From Bog-756 sp963778165 (GTDB lineage: Bacteria > Actinomycetota > Acidimicrobiia > Acidimicrobiales > RAAP-2): DNA of 64,000 nt. Of this stretch, positions 1 through 10,039 are shown piece by piece. Location: NCBI GenBank assembly GCA_963778165.1, contig CAVZTE010000005.1:496001-560000 (forward strand). Direction: 5' to 3'. Position 1 is the stretch's first letter; each line of letters begins with the position of its first letter. Position numbers and translations under genes: made by a program. The notes beneath the pieces are model-generated. The model searched no databases, had not been told where the DNA came from, and saw only the letters and a list, made by a program, of their open reading frames with translations.

Positions 1-2
1 CC

Positions 3-2906
3 CTGGGCTCGCCCGAGTCGGCGTTCAAACACGCCACGCCCCTGCTCGGCTACTTCGACGGTACGTCGGAGGCGGTGGCGCTCGAGGTGGCCACCGACCA
101 TGCCCTGATCGAGGTACTCCCCCGCTTCGAGGAAGAGCGCCACGCCCACCTGTGCGAGATGACCAGGGGACTTCTTTCGCAGGTTCCCGCCCTCTATGGC
201 GCGGGCAGGGCCCTGGTCAGCGAGCACGAGTGCAGCGCACGGGGAGGCCGCACCTGCCGGTACGCCCTCAGCTGGGAAGTGCCGGAGGGACAGACCGCGG
301 AGGACCCTGCACCCGAAGCGCCCGCTGAGTACCAGGCCGAGGAGACCGGACCAGCCGAGTCCCGGAGCCTCCCCGACGAGAGCCCGGGTGGGCGGGAGCA
401 GGAACGGTCGGCCGGGTCCCGTGCTGAGCGCGCCATATGGCGGGGGCTGGACCGGACCGCTTTCGTCGAGCCCCAGGGCGAGCCCGAGGCCTCAGGCCGA
501 GCCGACGCCGACGAGCTGAGGGCCGAACTGGACCGGATGAGCGCCCTCATCGAAGGAGCGTTCTCCACGGCCACGGAGTTGGTGAGCGCCGACGTCGAAT
601 CCCTGCTGTCCCAGATAGCGGCCCGGGCCGATGCCGTGGTGGCCTCTCCCCGCTACCTGCTGATGCTCCGGGTCCGGCCCGGCACGGCCATTCAGCTCCA
701 CTACCGGGGACTCGAGCCCGACGAGGCCCAGATCGCCGCGGCCGAGCTGTGGCGCGAGCATCCCGACGACGATGCCGGATCGCGACTCATTGTCGATATC
801 GCCTCTCCCCACCGGCTGTACGGCCGGCTGGCCGAGTTCCACCCAACGGGAAAGGTCCACACCGACTCGCAAGCCAAGGTGTTGCGGCTGTTCGCCGAGT
901 ACGCCGCAGCCTCCCTCGACGTCTTCACCGTGCTCACCGAGGCCAAGCGAAGCGATGCCACGGCCCGCACCCTGCTGTCGTTCTCCGAGTCGCTCTCCCA
1001 GGTGACCTCACTGGCCGACCTGCTCCAACTGGTGGTCGACACCGTGCCGGCGGTGACCGACTGCGCCCAGGCCACCATGTACCTGTGGGACGCCGGCCGG
1101 GGCCAGCTGGTGCCGCGCTCGTGGACCAGGGGCAGGCCGGCCCCCGACGGCTCGTTGGTGCCCATCGTGGCCGTGGCGCCGGAGGACCACCCGGCGGACC
1201 GGTTCCGGGACCTGGCGGACCTGGGAGAAGGGGACCCGCTCTCCCTGGAGGGCCGCCCGCTCACGGTAGGCCCCGACAACCCGCTGATCGCACAGTTGGT
1301 CAACTCGAGGGCGGTGATCGTGCTCGACGAGACGACCGGTGACCCGGCCCTCGCCGCCGTGTTGGAGCGGTCCGGTACCGAGGCCTCGGTGGTGGCTTCG
1401 CTCTTCGCCGGTGGCCACTTTCTGGGGGTCATAGCGGCCAACTTCGGGCGGGACTCCTCACTGGCCGCCATCCGGGATGCCGATCTGCATGAGCGTCTTT
1501 CCGGTCTGGCCGACCAGGCGGCCACCACCCTCCAGAACCTGGAGCTGTTGGAACGGGTCTCGCACATGGCCTGGCACGACGCCCTGACCGGCCTGCCCAA
1601 CCGACGGCTGTTCGAGGACCGGGTCGAACAGGAGTTGGTGCGGTCGCGCCGGGTGGGCGAGCCGGTGTGCATGTTCTTCGTCGATCTGGACCATTTCAAA
1701 GCAGTCAACGACAGCCTGGGCCACGCCGCCGGCGACGACCTGATCCAGCAGGTGAGTGAGCGGCTGGTCGACACGGTCCGCCGACAGGACACCGTGGCCC
1801 GGGTAGGCGGTGACGAGTTCGCCATCCTGTTGCCCGGGCTCTCCGATCAGTTGTCCATCGACCAGCTGGCCCAGCGGGCGCTCGAGGCCATGAGCACCCC
1901 CTTCGACGTCTCGGGCGTCGAAGTCGAGACGTCGGCTTCCATCGGGATCGCCATGGCCCCCGACCACGGGGACTCCTACGACGAGTTGCTCAGTCGGGCC
2001 GATGAGGCCATGTACCGGGCCAAGGGCCGGGGGCGGAACGCCTTCCAGATGTTCTCGGGGTCCGCCGTCACCGACGGCTCGGGACGGCTGGATATCGATG
2101 AGGACACCCTGTACGCCGACCTGGTCCACGCGCTGGAGCACGAAGAATTCTTCGTGCTCTACCAGCCCTATATCGACCTGCGCACCGGCGAGGTGGTCGG
2201 CGTGGAGGCACTGGTCCGTTGGCAGCACCCCCGGTACGGCCTCCTCGAGCCGGCCTCGTTCATCTCCCTGGCGGAGCAGAGCGACCTGATCGTGGCCCTG
2301 GACTCGTGGGTCATGGAGCAGGCCTGCCGTCAGGCCCGCACCTGGCTCGACCATGGCCTCACGCCGCTGCGCATGTCGGTGAACCTGGCCTCACGGGACC
2401 TGGCCAGTCCCGACCTGTTCGAGAAGGTCGACCAGACGCTCGAGGAGACCGGTGTCGACCCGTCCCTGCTCGAGCTGGAGATCACCGAGCGGGTGGTGCT
2501 CGACCGGGCCGGACCGGCACGGGACAACATCGACCGACTGCGCCGGCTCGGGGTGCGCTTCACCATCGACGATTTCGGCACCGGCAACTCCTCGCTCAAC
2601 CGGATCGGCTCGTTCCCGGTGAGCACCCTCAAGATCGATCAGTCCTTCGTCCAGGTCCTCGGGCCCGATGGCGAGAACAACACCCTGGTGTCGGCCATCA
2701 TCTCCATGGCCGACCGGTTGGGGCTGAGCTGCGTCGCCGAAGGGGTCGAGACCTCCCTACAGAGCCGGATCCTCCTGCAACGCGGCTGCACCACGGCCCA
2801 GGGCTACTTCTTCAGCCCCCCGCTGGCCCCTCAGGACGTCGAAACGATGATGGCCAACATCGCTGCAACCGATGGGCCGTCGGCGGCGGACGGAACCACC
2901 GGCTGA
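3..2906 (+). CDS. GAF-GGDEF-EAL c-di-GMP turnover protein (5' partial)
   Basis: Makes and/or degrades cyclic di-GMP. The frame is open from base 3, so the true start lies before the window; the first internal start is GTG at 75. Counting from that GTG: a V4R-like small-molecule-binding end (GGRTCRYALSW, about 55-66), two GAF-like sensor regions (about 150-285 and 300-490), a diguanylate cyclase domain starting at DALTGLPNR (about 503) with an intact GGDEF (about 578), then an EAL phosphodiesterase domain (VEALVRW about 710, DDFGTGNSS about 832, AEGVET about 889). RRQD five residues before GGDEF is a product-inhibition I-site (RxxD). Both catalytic signatures look intact. No membrane segment is seen, so it is probably a cytosolic sensor. 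Confidence 0.93.
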   Translation: MGSPESAFKHATPLLGYFDGTSEAVALEVATDHALIEVLPRFEEERHAHLCEMTRGLLSQVPALYGAGRALVSEHECSARGGRTCRYALSWEVPEGQTAEDPAPEAPAEYQAEETGPAESRSLPDESPGGREQERSAGSRAERAIWRGLDRTAFVEPQGEPEASGRADADELRAELDRMSALIEGAFSTATELVSADVESLLSQIAARADAVVASPRYLLMLRVRPGTAIQLHYRGLEPDEAQIAAAELWREHPDDDAGSRLIVDIASPHRLYGRLAEFHPTGKVHTDSQAKVLRLFAEYAAASLDVFTVLTEAKRSDATARTLLSFSESLSQVTSLADLLQLVVDTVPAVTDCAQATMYLWDAGRGQLVPRSWTRGRPAPDGSLVPIVAVAPEDHPADRFRDLADLGEGDPLSLEGRPLTVGPDNPLIAQLVNSRAVIVLDETTGDPALAAVLERSGTEASVVASLFAGGHFLGVIAANFGRDSSLAAIRDADLHERLSGLADQAATTLQNLELLERVSHMAWHDALTGLPNRRLFEDRVEQELVRSRRVGEPVCMFFVDLDHFKAVNDSLGHAAGDDLIQQVSERLVDTVRRQDTVARVGGDEFAILLPGLSDQLSIDQLAQRALEAMSTPFDVSGVEVETSASIGIAMAPDHGDSYDELLSRADEAMYRAKGRGRNAFQMFSGSAVTDGSGRLDIDEDTLYADLVHALEHEEFFVLYQPYIDLRTGEVVGVEALVRWQHPRYGLLEPASFISLAEQSDLIVALDSWVMEQACRQARTWLDHGLTPLRMSVNLASRDLASPDLFEKVDQTLEETGVDPSLLELEITERVVLDRAGPARDNIDRLRRLGVRFTIDDFGTGNSSLNRIGSFPVSTLKIDQSFVQVLGPDGENNTLVSAIISMADRLGLSCVAEGVETSLQSRILLQRGCTTAQGYFFSPPLAPQDVETMMANIAATDGPSAADGTTG

Positions 2907-3046
2907 TCCCAGGCCCGCTCGCGACGTCCCGGTTATTGCTAACTATTGCAAGCACAACGGCGTCCCATCCCCCCTCTGGCCAACCCGGGCCGATACGTTC
3001 GATTCACCGGACACCGGTTGGGAACAAGGAAATACGAGGAGGAGTC

Positions 3047-3199
3047 ATGGCGTCGTACGAGGGTTATTGCGTGAAATGTCGTGAGAAGCGGCAGTTCGAA
3101 GGCGAAGAGGTCGAGATGGCCAACGGCCGGCGCTCCGCCAAGGGCAAGTGCCCGACGTGCGGAACCGGGATGAACCGGATCCTGGGCAAGAAGGCCTGA
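3047..3199 (+). CDS. Small zinc-ribbon protein (DUF5679-like), 50 aa
   Basis: A 50-residue protein with two CxxC knuckles (CVKC at 8-11 and CPTC at 35-38) and a basic tail, as in the DUF5679 family of actinobacterial zinc ribbons. The ATG at 3047 has an AGGAGG ribosome-binding site at 3037-3042, which fixes the start. It follows the c-di-GMP gene by 140 bases. Function is unknown; a nucleic-acid or ribosome-associated role is only a guess from size and charge. Confidence 0.85.
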   Translation: MASYEGYCVKCREKRQFEGEEVEMANGRRSAKGKCPTCGTGMNRILGKKA

Positions 3200-3212
3200 T
3201 CCGGCCGCACCG

Positions 3213-4268
3213 TCAAGGGGTGGCGCCCTCCGCAACGGATCGGCGTTCGAGCGGCGCATCGACGGTCGTCGGGCTGTGGGCCGGTTCGAGTTGGAGGGAA
3301 AGGGCGCCGATGACGGCGCCTTCCCGTAGCCCCCACTCGCTGACCACCAGCCGCTGAAGCCCCAGGCTCTCCACCAGGGTGGAGAGCACCACCGCTCCCA
3401 CCGGGAGGAGGGGCGCCCTCCGACTCTGGACCCCCGGAAGAGCGAGACGAGCGTCCAGGTCGAGCGTGGAGAGCCGGTCGGCCAGGTCGTGGAGCTGGCC
3501 GGCGGGGATCTCGACCTGATTGACCTGGAGGGAGGAGACCGACCCGGTCGACAGGGGCCGGTGCAGCCCCATGGCCAGGCGGGCCAGGGCCCGGACTGTC
3601 CCTCCGCTGGCGATGACCCTGGTGCCGGCACTCGGGGTCCGTTCCAACATGGCCCGGATGGGCTCGGCCCGGTAGCGGGCGACCTCGGTGATGGCCTTGC
3701 GGTCGCCGGGCGTCAACAGTTCGCCGGTTCCCAGCTCACCACGCAGCCGAGCCGTCCCCAGGGCCACGCTGGCCACGGCCATGACCTCGTCGACCGTGCC
3801 GATTCCGGCCTCCAGGCTCCCCCCACCCAGATCGAGGCCGAGGACCGGGTCCTCACCGACCCACACTCCGGCCCGCTGACCCAAAAAGCACAGCCGGGCC
3901 TCCTCCTCCCCGCTCAGCAGCGTGACCGGATTGTCGAGGACCCGTTCGAGCCGGCTGATCAACCGGGAACCGTTGTCGGCGTCGCGGAGCGCAGCAGTGG
4001 CCAGCGCCACCACCACATCGGGACCGGTCTCGTCGCAGGCGGCCCGGAGACGCCGAACCGTGCGAACCGCCGAGGCGGCCCGGTCGGCCGGGACACCTCC
4101 GGTGCGGGCCACCTCCGTCCCGAGGTGGAGAAACGAACGACGACGCAGCACCGGGGTCAGCAAACCTTCTCGCGAGGCATCCACCACCATCAGGTGGAAG
4201 GAGCTGCTGCCCAGGTCGTAGACGGCGACCCGCACGGTCGGCACCAGACGTGGAACGAGGAGTGACAC
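3213..4268 (-). CDS. Ppx/GppA family phosphatase
   Basis: Exopolyphosphatase / guanosine pentaphosphate phosphohydrolase family, 351 aa, of the ASKHA (actin-like ATPase) fold. The N-terminal phosphate-1 motif DLGSSSFHLMVVD (about 18-30; families usually have DLGSNS) and the phosphate-2 motif LDLGGGSLEAGIG (about 145) are present. The length equals the two-domain core without the C-terminal HD-like extension of E. coli Ppx. Whether the substrate is polyphosphate or pppGpp cannot be told from the sequence. It is convergent with the zinc-ribbon gene and ends 13 bases beyond it. Confidence 0.88.
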   Translation of the reverse strand: MSLLVPRLVPTVRVAVYDLGSSSFHLMVVDASREGLLTPVLRRRSFLHLGTEVARTGGVPADRAASAVRTVRRLRAACDETGPDVVVALATAALRDADNGSRLISRLERVLDNPVTLLSGEEEARLCFLGQRAGVWVGEDPVLGLDLGGGSLEAGIGTVDEVMAVASVALGTARLRGELGTGELLTPGDRKAITEVARYRAEPIRAMLERTPSAGTRVIASGGTVRALARLAMGLHRPLSTGSVSSLQVNQVEIPAGQLHDLADRLSTLDLDARLALPGVQSRRAPLLPVGAVVLSTLVESLGLQRLVVSEWGLREGAVIGALSLQLEPAHSPTTVDAPLERRSVAEGATP

Positions 4269-4339
4269 TGCGGGTGACGCTATCCCCTACCGGCGACATG
4301 GAGGAACGATGGGCCGGTGTGGCCTACGCTGACCGGTAC

Positions 4340-4413
4340 CGGGAAGTAGCGCAGCTTGGCAGCGCGCCTGCTTTGGGAGCAGGAGGTCGCGGGTTCAAAT
4401 CCCGCCTTCCCGA
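4340..4413 (+). tRNA. tRNA-Pro(TGG)
   Basis: Full cloverleaf. The acceptor stem CGGGAAG pairs with CTTCCCG, the anticodon stem-loop is CCTGC-TTTGGGA-GCAGG with anticodon TGG, and the T-arm is CGGGTTCAAATCCCG. The discriminator base is A. CCA is not encoded. Confidence 0.97.
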
Positions 4414-4428
4414 CGCCGATGGGCCCCT

Positions 4429-4446
4429 CCACCCACAAACGGGTGG
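4429..4446. terminator. Candidate hairpin after tRNA-Pro
   Basis: CCACCC and GGGTGG form a 6-bp stem with a 6-base loop, between tRNA-Pro (+) and the convergent secreted-protein gene (-). No T-run follows on either strand, so this is a weak, possibly bidirectional, terminator call. Confidence 0.35.
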
Positions 4447-4459
4447 GACAGGTCAGGGC

Positions 4460-5458
4460 TCAGGGAGCAATGGCGGAGAGCCACTGGACCTCAGCCTGAC
4501 CAGTGATGGGCTGCACGGCGTGGAGGAGCGACCGGTAGCCGGCTCCGTTGGAGCCTCCCGGTCCGCCCAAGGTCAGCACCCCGAAGAACGGCAGCATCTC
4601 GCCCCGCCCGGCGGCGTACGAGGCCAAGGCAGCCCACTCCGAGGCCTGTCGTCCCGAATACACCTCGGGCACGGCCACGTCCGGAGCGAATCCGTAGGCG
4701 ACCTGCAAGAGCTGGGCCTCGGACCAGTAGCCGGGCTCAGCGGACCCGTAGTCCACCATGGCCGGCTCATACCCGCCGACGGCGTCGGCATAGCCGGCGA
4801 GCAGTTGGTAGGTGTTGCCGTAGGCCGGGTCGAACGCCGGCTCGGCGTCGTCGCCGGCCATGACGGTGACCGTGTCGGTATAGCCGGCGCGCGCCTTGAT
4901 CCCACTGGCTTCTGACTGGACCTCGGTCACCACGCCGGCCAACGCCGCTCCCCACGAGGCGAAGTTGGGCGGCTCGTTGGCGCACCCGCACGCTCCGCGG
5001 CCGCATGGTTGACCTGTTCCGCAACTGTCATTGGTCCCGATGGCGACATTGAGGTGTGTGTAACTCGGGGCGGTTTCGAAGTACCCCCTGATGTAGCTCA
5101 CGACCCCGGCTGCTATAGACGCCAACGAAACGAATCCCCCGTGGAAGTCCATGGTGCCGAGCGCGGAACCTTGGGCCGCGGGCCTCCCGAAATCCAAGAT
5201 GACCAGACCCCGTGTCGAGGCCCAGCCCGCGGCCTTCCCCTGGGCCAGAAGAGTCGAGGGATTGGCAGTCGCCTCATAGTGGGACGCTGTTCCGGCGAGG
5301 GTGGCGGCTCCGCTGGCGGAGGTATCGAGTACTCCGGTGACGCCTATGGCGCCCATCAGGAGCCCCATAGTCACCAATAAGGTGACGCCTACCTTCTTGA
5401 TCCGATGGGGTGCGTTACGGCAGCGACCGGCTAAGGGGTCTTGCGAACGTTGCACCAT
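4460..5458 (-). CDS. Secreted protein of unknown family
   Basis: 332 aa. The start is taken at ATG 5458 because GCGAGG lies 5 bases upstream; starts further upstream at 5476 and 5515 remain possible. A basic N-terminus is followed by a hydrophobic segment (about 23-44) and a small-residue region (TSASGAA), which fits Sec export. The mature part has a cysteine-rich patch with five Cys within about 15 residues (CGTGQPCGRGACGCAN) and acidic/aromatic motifs such as AGDDAEPAFDPAY. I do not recognise the family. The many Gly, Ala and Tyr residues and the repeated phrase VDYGSAEPGY suggest a soluble extracellular domain; a glycoside-hydrolase-like TIM barrel is possible but unsupported. It is convergent with tRNA-Pro. 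Confidence 0.75.
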   Translation of the reverse strand: MVQRSQDPLAGRCRNAPHRIKKVGVTLLVTMGLLMGAIGVTGVLDTSASGAATLAGTASHYEATANPSTLLAQGKAAGWASTRGLVILDFGRPAAQGSALGTMDFHGGFVSLASIAAGVVSYIRGYFETAPSYTHLNVAIGTNDSCGTGQPCGRGACGCANEPPNFASWGAALAGVVTEVQSEASGIKARAGYTDTVTVMAGDDAEPAFDPAYGNTYQLLAGYADAVGGYEPAMVDYGSAEPGYWSEAQLLQVAYGFAPDVAVPEVYSGRQASEWAALASYAAGRGEMLPFFGVLTLGGPGGSNGAGYRSLLHAVQPITGQAEVQWLSAIAP

Positions 5459-5769
5459 GGCGACCTCGCACTTCATCAATCGATAAGGGCTGCAAACCAA
5501 ATGATGGTCCGACATGCATTGGGGCTAAAGGCTGCAGAAGGTTTGGTTTAAAACCTGGTGGTGGATAGCTAACCAATTGATCGACAATTAATCGCAGTTC
5601 TTTAGCGAGTCGTTTCTGCCAGCAGCGCGCCCAGCCGTCGGGTGCGCCCTCTCGGGAAGCACCCGATGGCGGGTCAGTCACACGCTTCGTGGCGCCTACG
5701 TCCTCTGAGCGGTCCACAGGGTGGCATCAGGCCGATGGCGTGGCACGGGTCGACCCCGGCGCCTCCGGA

Positions 5770-7483
5770 TCAGGCGCTGATGGGGAGCCCGAAGGCGGTA
5801 ACCACTTCTCCGGCCGGTAGCGGCCTCGAGAACAGGAACCCCTGGGCCAGATCGCATCCGAGGGACCGGAGGATCTGCAACTGCTGGGTGGTCTCGACTC
5901 CTTCGGCTACCACCTGGAGACCCAGGGCATGGGCCAGGTTGATCACCGCCGAGACGATCTTCTCGCTCTCGGTGTTCGATCCCAGCGTCTCCACGAACAT
6001 CCGGTCCACCTTCAAGATGTCCAGGGGGAACCGCTGGAGATAGCTCAACGACGAGTAGCCGGTACCGAAGTCGTCGATGGCCAACAACACCCCGAGCCCC
6101 TTCAGGGCCCGGAGCACGCCGAGAGCGGATGCGGCGTCCTGCATGAGGGCGCTCTCGGTGATCTCCAGGGTTAGGCATCCGGGCGGCAGGCCCGTCCGGG
6201 CGAGGATCTTTTCCACCGTGGCCACGATCCGGGGATCGTCGATCTGTCGGGCCGACAGATTCACCTCCACCGAACCTTGCGGTCCTTTGCGGCCTTCGAG
6301 GTTCCAGTGACGCAGTTGGTGGCACGCCTGCTCGAGAACCCAGGCTCCGATGGGGATGATCAGGCCGCTCTCCTCGGCCACCGGGATGAACCGATAGGGG
6401 GCCATCAAGCCCTGGTCGGGGTGTTGCCAGCGGATGAGGGCCTCGACGCCGACGGTGGTCACGCCGTCGATCTCCACTACGGGCTGGTAGTGGAGCATGA
6501 GCTCGTGTCGCTCGAGAGCCCGATGCAGCGAATGCTCGGTGCTCATGCGATCCAACAACTCGATCCGCATGGACTCACCGAACGTCTCCACGCTCGAGCC
6601 GCCCCTTCGCTTGGCCTGGTACATGGCGGCTTCGGCGTTCGAGAGCAACGTGGCCGGGTCGTCGGTCCCGAAGGCATTGACGGCCACGCCGACCGATGCG
6701 TCCACGAACACCTCGACGCCATCGATGACAAAGGGTTGCACCAGGGCGGCCCGGGCCCGCTCGATGAACGCCAGGGCGTCGGCGTGGGCCCTTCCGGCCG
6801 GGTTCTCGAACAGAGCCAGGAACTCGTCGCCACCGAACCGGGCGATGGTCTCGCCGACGTCGACCGCCTGGGCCAGGCGCCGGGCCACCGAGATCAGCAA
6901 GCGGTCGCCACTGTCGTGGCCCATGCTGTTGTTGATGGCCTTGAACCGGTCGAGGTCCAACAGGAGGATCGCCACCGAACCCGGGGTGACCCGACCGCGG
7001 GCCGCCGCTTCGGCCAGTCGTCGATCGAAGTGGGCGCGGTCGGGAAGTCCGGTCAACGGGTCACGGCCGCGCGTTGGTCATGGCCCCAGGTGTGGGTTGA
7101 CTGACCGGAACCAGGATGAAGCCCCGGACCGGTCCATCGTGGCCGGCCCCGCTGTCGAACACCAAGCCATCCGAGACGATCCGGTGACCGGCCCGGTGCA
7201 TCAGTTCGACCGGGAGGCGTTCAGCAGGTAGCGCGGTCTCTCCCACCATGGTCGGGTCCTCGTCGGGAATGGATCCGCCGAAGAGCGAGCCGTCCACTCC
7301 CCGGGGGAGCACGGTGTCCGAGATCGACCGACCGACCACCTCTTCTCTCCGCCACCCGAACACCTCTTCGGCCCGGGGGTTCCACTCGGTGACCATGCCC
7401 ACCTCGTCGATCTCGACGAACGGATCGGGGAGGACCGAGATCAGGCGGGCCCACCGACGTCGCCACTCGGGACGCTCGGTCAT
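5770..7483 (-). CDS. PAS-GGDEF-EAL c-di-GMP protein, frameshifted near 7065
   Basis: One locus read in two frames. A PAS domain (ATG 7483 with AGGA upstream; stop TGA at 7061-7063) covers PDPFVEIDEVGMVTEWNPRAEEVFGW. The GGDEF-EAL part (7056 down to 5770) begins directly at the domain's usual first motif, DPLTGLPDR. Dropping one base of the run at 7065-7068 fuses them as ...TNARRDPLTGLP. Further motifs: ARFGGDEF, VEALIRWQHP, DDFGTGYSSL, AEGVET, all intact. No RxxD I-site precedes GGDEF, unlike the first c-di-GMP protein in this window. The PAS frame stays open to 7768, so a longer N-terminus is possible. Probably one PAS-sensing cyclase/phosphodiesterase of about 570 aa. Confidence 0.88.
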
Positions 7484-7779
7484 TAGTGCTCGTCCTAGCC
7501 CGTCAGCCACCTTGGTGCTCCCGTCGAAGTCCCGATGAGTCGCCCCGGTCACTGGGGTCGTGATTCTCTCAGCATGGCCCTCGGTGACTACCACCGAGGT
7601 CTGCTCCCGGTCTCCAGATCTGAAAGACCGGTTGAGGACGCGACGCCACTGGGAGGTCATGGTAGGGGTATGTCCCTCGCGCTTCAAGGATCCTCCCCCT
7701 GGAGCGCCCCCGGCAGCCCCAGTCGGATCAGGCCGGTGATACCGGTGTCGAGCGGGAGGGACGGACAAGTCCGTGTACC

Positions 7780-8839
7780 GTGCCTGGCGTGGTCGTGGTC
7801 ACCGGCACAGCGCAAAAGGACGCCTGGGAGCAGAAGGTGCTCCCCCCGGTCGAGCAGGTCCGGCCCGGGCTGTGGTCCATTCCCGTGCCCATCCCCAACA
7901 ACCCGCTCCGGTACGTGCTGGTCTATGCCTTCGAGATGCAGGGCGGCGGTGTGGCCCTGGTCGACGCGGGGTGGAACACCGACGAGGCCTGGTCGTACCT
8001 CAACAACGGACTGGCCGACGGCGGGTGGGAGCATGGCCGACGTGCGGGCGGTGATGGTCACGCACATCCACCCCGATCACTACGGTCTGGCCGGTCGGGT
8101 CCGCGAAGCGTCCGGGGCATGGATCGGGTTGCACCCTGCCGACGCGGTGATGCTCGAGGGCCGCTACGGAGACACCGATGAGCTGGTGGGCCAGATGTTC
8201 CACCTCCTGGCCGACTCCGGGGTGCCGCCCGACCGGCTGCCGGACCTGGCCCTGGCCTCTATGGCCCTCAAGTCCATGGTGACCATGGCGGAGCCGGACG
8301 TACTGTTCGAGGACGGGAAGGAGATCGAGCTGCCGGGGTGGGCGCTCCGGACCATCTGGACCCCGGGCCACTCCCCCGGACACGTGTGCTTCTTCAGTGA
8401 ACAGCACAAGCTGCTCATCTCCGGCGACCATGTGCTGCCCCGGATCACCCCGAACATCTCGGTGCACTCCCAGCAGTTCGCCAACCCGCTGGGCGACTAC
8501 CTCGACTCCCTCCGTAAGGTCCAGGACCTCGGGACCGAGGAGGTGCTCCCGGCCCACGAGTACCGATTCTCCGACCTCTGGTCCCGGGTGGAGGAGATCA
8601 TCAACCACCACGGCGAGCGGCTCGAGGAGATCGAGCAGGTTCTCATCGAGCACCCGGGCTCGACAGCGTGGCAGATCACCCTGAGGCTCCACTGGTCGCG
8701 TCCATGGGACGAGATCGAGTCGTTCATGCAGCGCCAGGCCAATGGCGAGACCCTGGCCCACCTCGTTCTCCTGGAACTGCAGGACCGGGCCCGCCGCCAG
8801 GGGTCAGAGCCGGCGCGGTTCTTCGTCATCGACCGCTGA
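7780..8839 (+). CDS. Metallo-beta-lactamase-fold hydrolase, frameshifted near 8028
   Basis: The N-terminal strand region (VRPGLWSIPVPIPNN, then GVALVDAGWNTDEAW) is in one frame from GTG 7780. The metal-binding motif THIHPDHYGLAGR and the rest to 8839 are in the next frame. Removing one G from GGG 8027-8029 joins them as GGWSMADVRAVMVTHIHPDH. Metal ligands seen: HxHxDH, a second His in PGHSPGH, and GDHVLP. This is the MBL-fold hydrolase group related to glyoxalase II; the substrate is unknown. The C-terminal 80 residues (WSRVEEIINHHGERLEEI onwards) form the helical tail seen in MBL-fold thioesterase-like proteins. The 3' end overlaps the convergent DedA gene by 36 bases. Confidence 0.88.
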
Positions 8840-9565
8840 TCCGGTCACGTCTGCCGCCTCGACCACGGTGCCGGCTTCGTCGGTGCCTGGGGCTCCCGGG
8901 ACCTGGTGGCGACGCTTCAGTACCAGGTGGACGATCACGGCCACCACGACCACCCCACCGACCACGGCCAACGACCACACGCCGATGGTCGAGAGGATGT
9001 GCTCGAAGGAGACGCCGACGATGAATCCGAGCAGGGTGTAGCCGACCCCCCAGATCAGACCACCGGCGGCGTTGTAGACCAGGAAGGTGCGGTAGCGAAG
9101 GCCGCTCATACCGGCCAGGGCTGGTATCACCGCTCGGGCGAAGGCCACGAACCTTCCTATGAAGACAGCCGGCCCGCCGTAGTGCTCGAGCAGGGACAGG
9201 GACCGGGCCACTCCGGAATTGCCCTTGAGCGGGCGCCGCTCCATCAGCCACGATCCCGACCGCTTCCCCACCTCGAACCCCACCGAGTCGCCGGTGATGG
9301 CGCAGAACACCACCACCGCCATCATGATCTCGAGATCGACCTGGTGGAGTCCGGCCAGCACCCCGCCGATGACCACCGCCGTCTCTCCAGGGATGAAGAA
9401 CCCCACCATGAGGGCCGCTTCGGCGAAGGTCAAAGCCCCGACCAGCACGTAGGCGGTGGTGCCGTGGAAGTGGAGCAGCCATCCCGACACCCCACCGGGG
9501 TTGGCATCAGACGATGCCAACCCGTGCACGGCGAACAGGAGTGCCGCCGTGGCCATCAGCCGCAT
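8804..9565 (-). CDS. DedA family membrane protein
   Basis: 253 aa, DedA/SNARE-associated family of integral membrane proteins (proposed lipid flippases or proton-dependent transporters). Diagnostic features are GFFIPGETAVVIGG (about 55-68), GDSVGFEVGKRSG and the conserved arginine segment FIGRFVAFARAVIPALAGMSG. About five hydrophobic segments and an acidic C-terminal tail are visible. It is the last gene of a minus-strand run ParA - zinc ribbon - DedA, 39 bases after the zinc-ribbon gene. Confidence 0.92.
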   Translation of the reverse strand: MRLMATAALLFAVHGLASSDANPGGVSGWLLHFHGTTAYVLVGALTFAEAALMVGFFIPGETAVVIGGVLAGLHQVDLEIMMAVVVFCAITGDSVGFEVGKRSGSWLMERRPLKGNSGVARSLSLLEHYGGPAVFIGRFVAFARAVIPALAGMSGLRYRTFLVYNAAGGLIWGVGYTLLGFIVGVSFEHILSTIGVWSLAVVGGVVVVAVIVHLVLKRRHQVPGAPGTDEAGTVVEAADVTGSAVDDEEPRRL

Positions 9566-9604
9566 CTCACGCTCCTGGCTCCGGGACCGGCCGGCACCGG
9601 TGCG

Positions 9605-10039
9605 TCAGGACCAACGGGAGAGGGTGACGCTGTTCCACGTGCGCCGGCGGCAGGCGGGACAGGTCATCCATCGGTCGAACGTGCGTCTCGGGAGCCAGGC
9701 GCCGAACGGGAGCTGCAACAGCACGAACTCAACCACGCCCACCCGGCTGATCGACCCACACGACGAACAGGCCACGGTCAGTGGACCTCGCCGGGGCACG
9801 GCCTCGGTGGCGGTGGCGGTGGAGGTTGCCGCCACGGCCTCGCCGGCCGGCGTGGGCTGGGAGTAGAGCGCATGCTTGCCGGCCGGCCGGGCGTGGCGCC
9901 TGGTGGGTGAGGCGCCGGTGGTGGCGGTGCCCATGGACTGGCCGGGGGCGGAGTCGAGATCGCTGTCGACGACGGCCTGCTCATCGATGGGCATCCAGTA
10001 CAACGCCCGTTTGCCCAGCGGATCGGGGCCGTCCGCCAC
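9605..10039 (-). CDS. Zinc-ribbon protein with duplicated GK(R/H)ALY motif
   Basis: 144 aa. The N-terminal half carries the same short motif twice: LGKRALYWMP (about 8-17) and AGKHALYSQP (about 53-62), separated by a Ser/Thr/Ala linker. The C-terminal half has CSSC (about 90-93) and CPAC (about 127-130), a likely zinc ribbon, around a hydrophobic segment. The GTG start overlaps the ParA stop by one base (TAGTG), so the two are translationally coupled. The function is not known. The duplicated motif resembles a peptide docking site that a ParA-type ATPase might position; that is inference only. Confidence 0.72.
   Translation of the reverse strand: MADGPDPLGKRALYWMPIDEQAVVDSDLDSAPGQSMGTATTGASPTRRHARPAGKHALYSQPTPAGEAVAATSTATATEAVPRRGPLTVACSSCGSISRVGVVEFVLLQLPFGAWLPRRTFDRWMTCPACRRRTWNSVTLSRWS

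Noticed and set aside
75..2906. Long frames on the opposite strand and in other frames inside the GGDEF-EAL gene
   Set aside because: They are shadows produced by high third-position GC; their translations have no family motifs.
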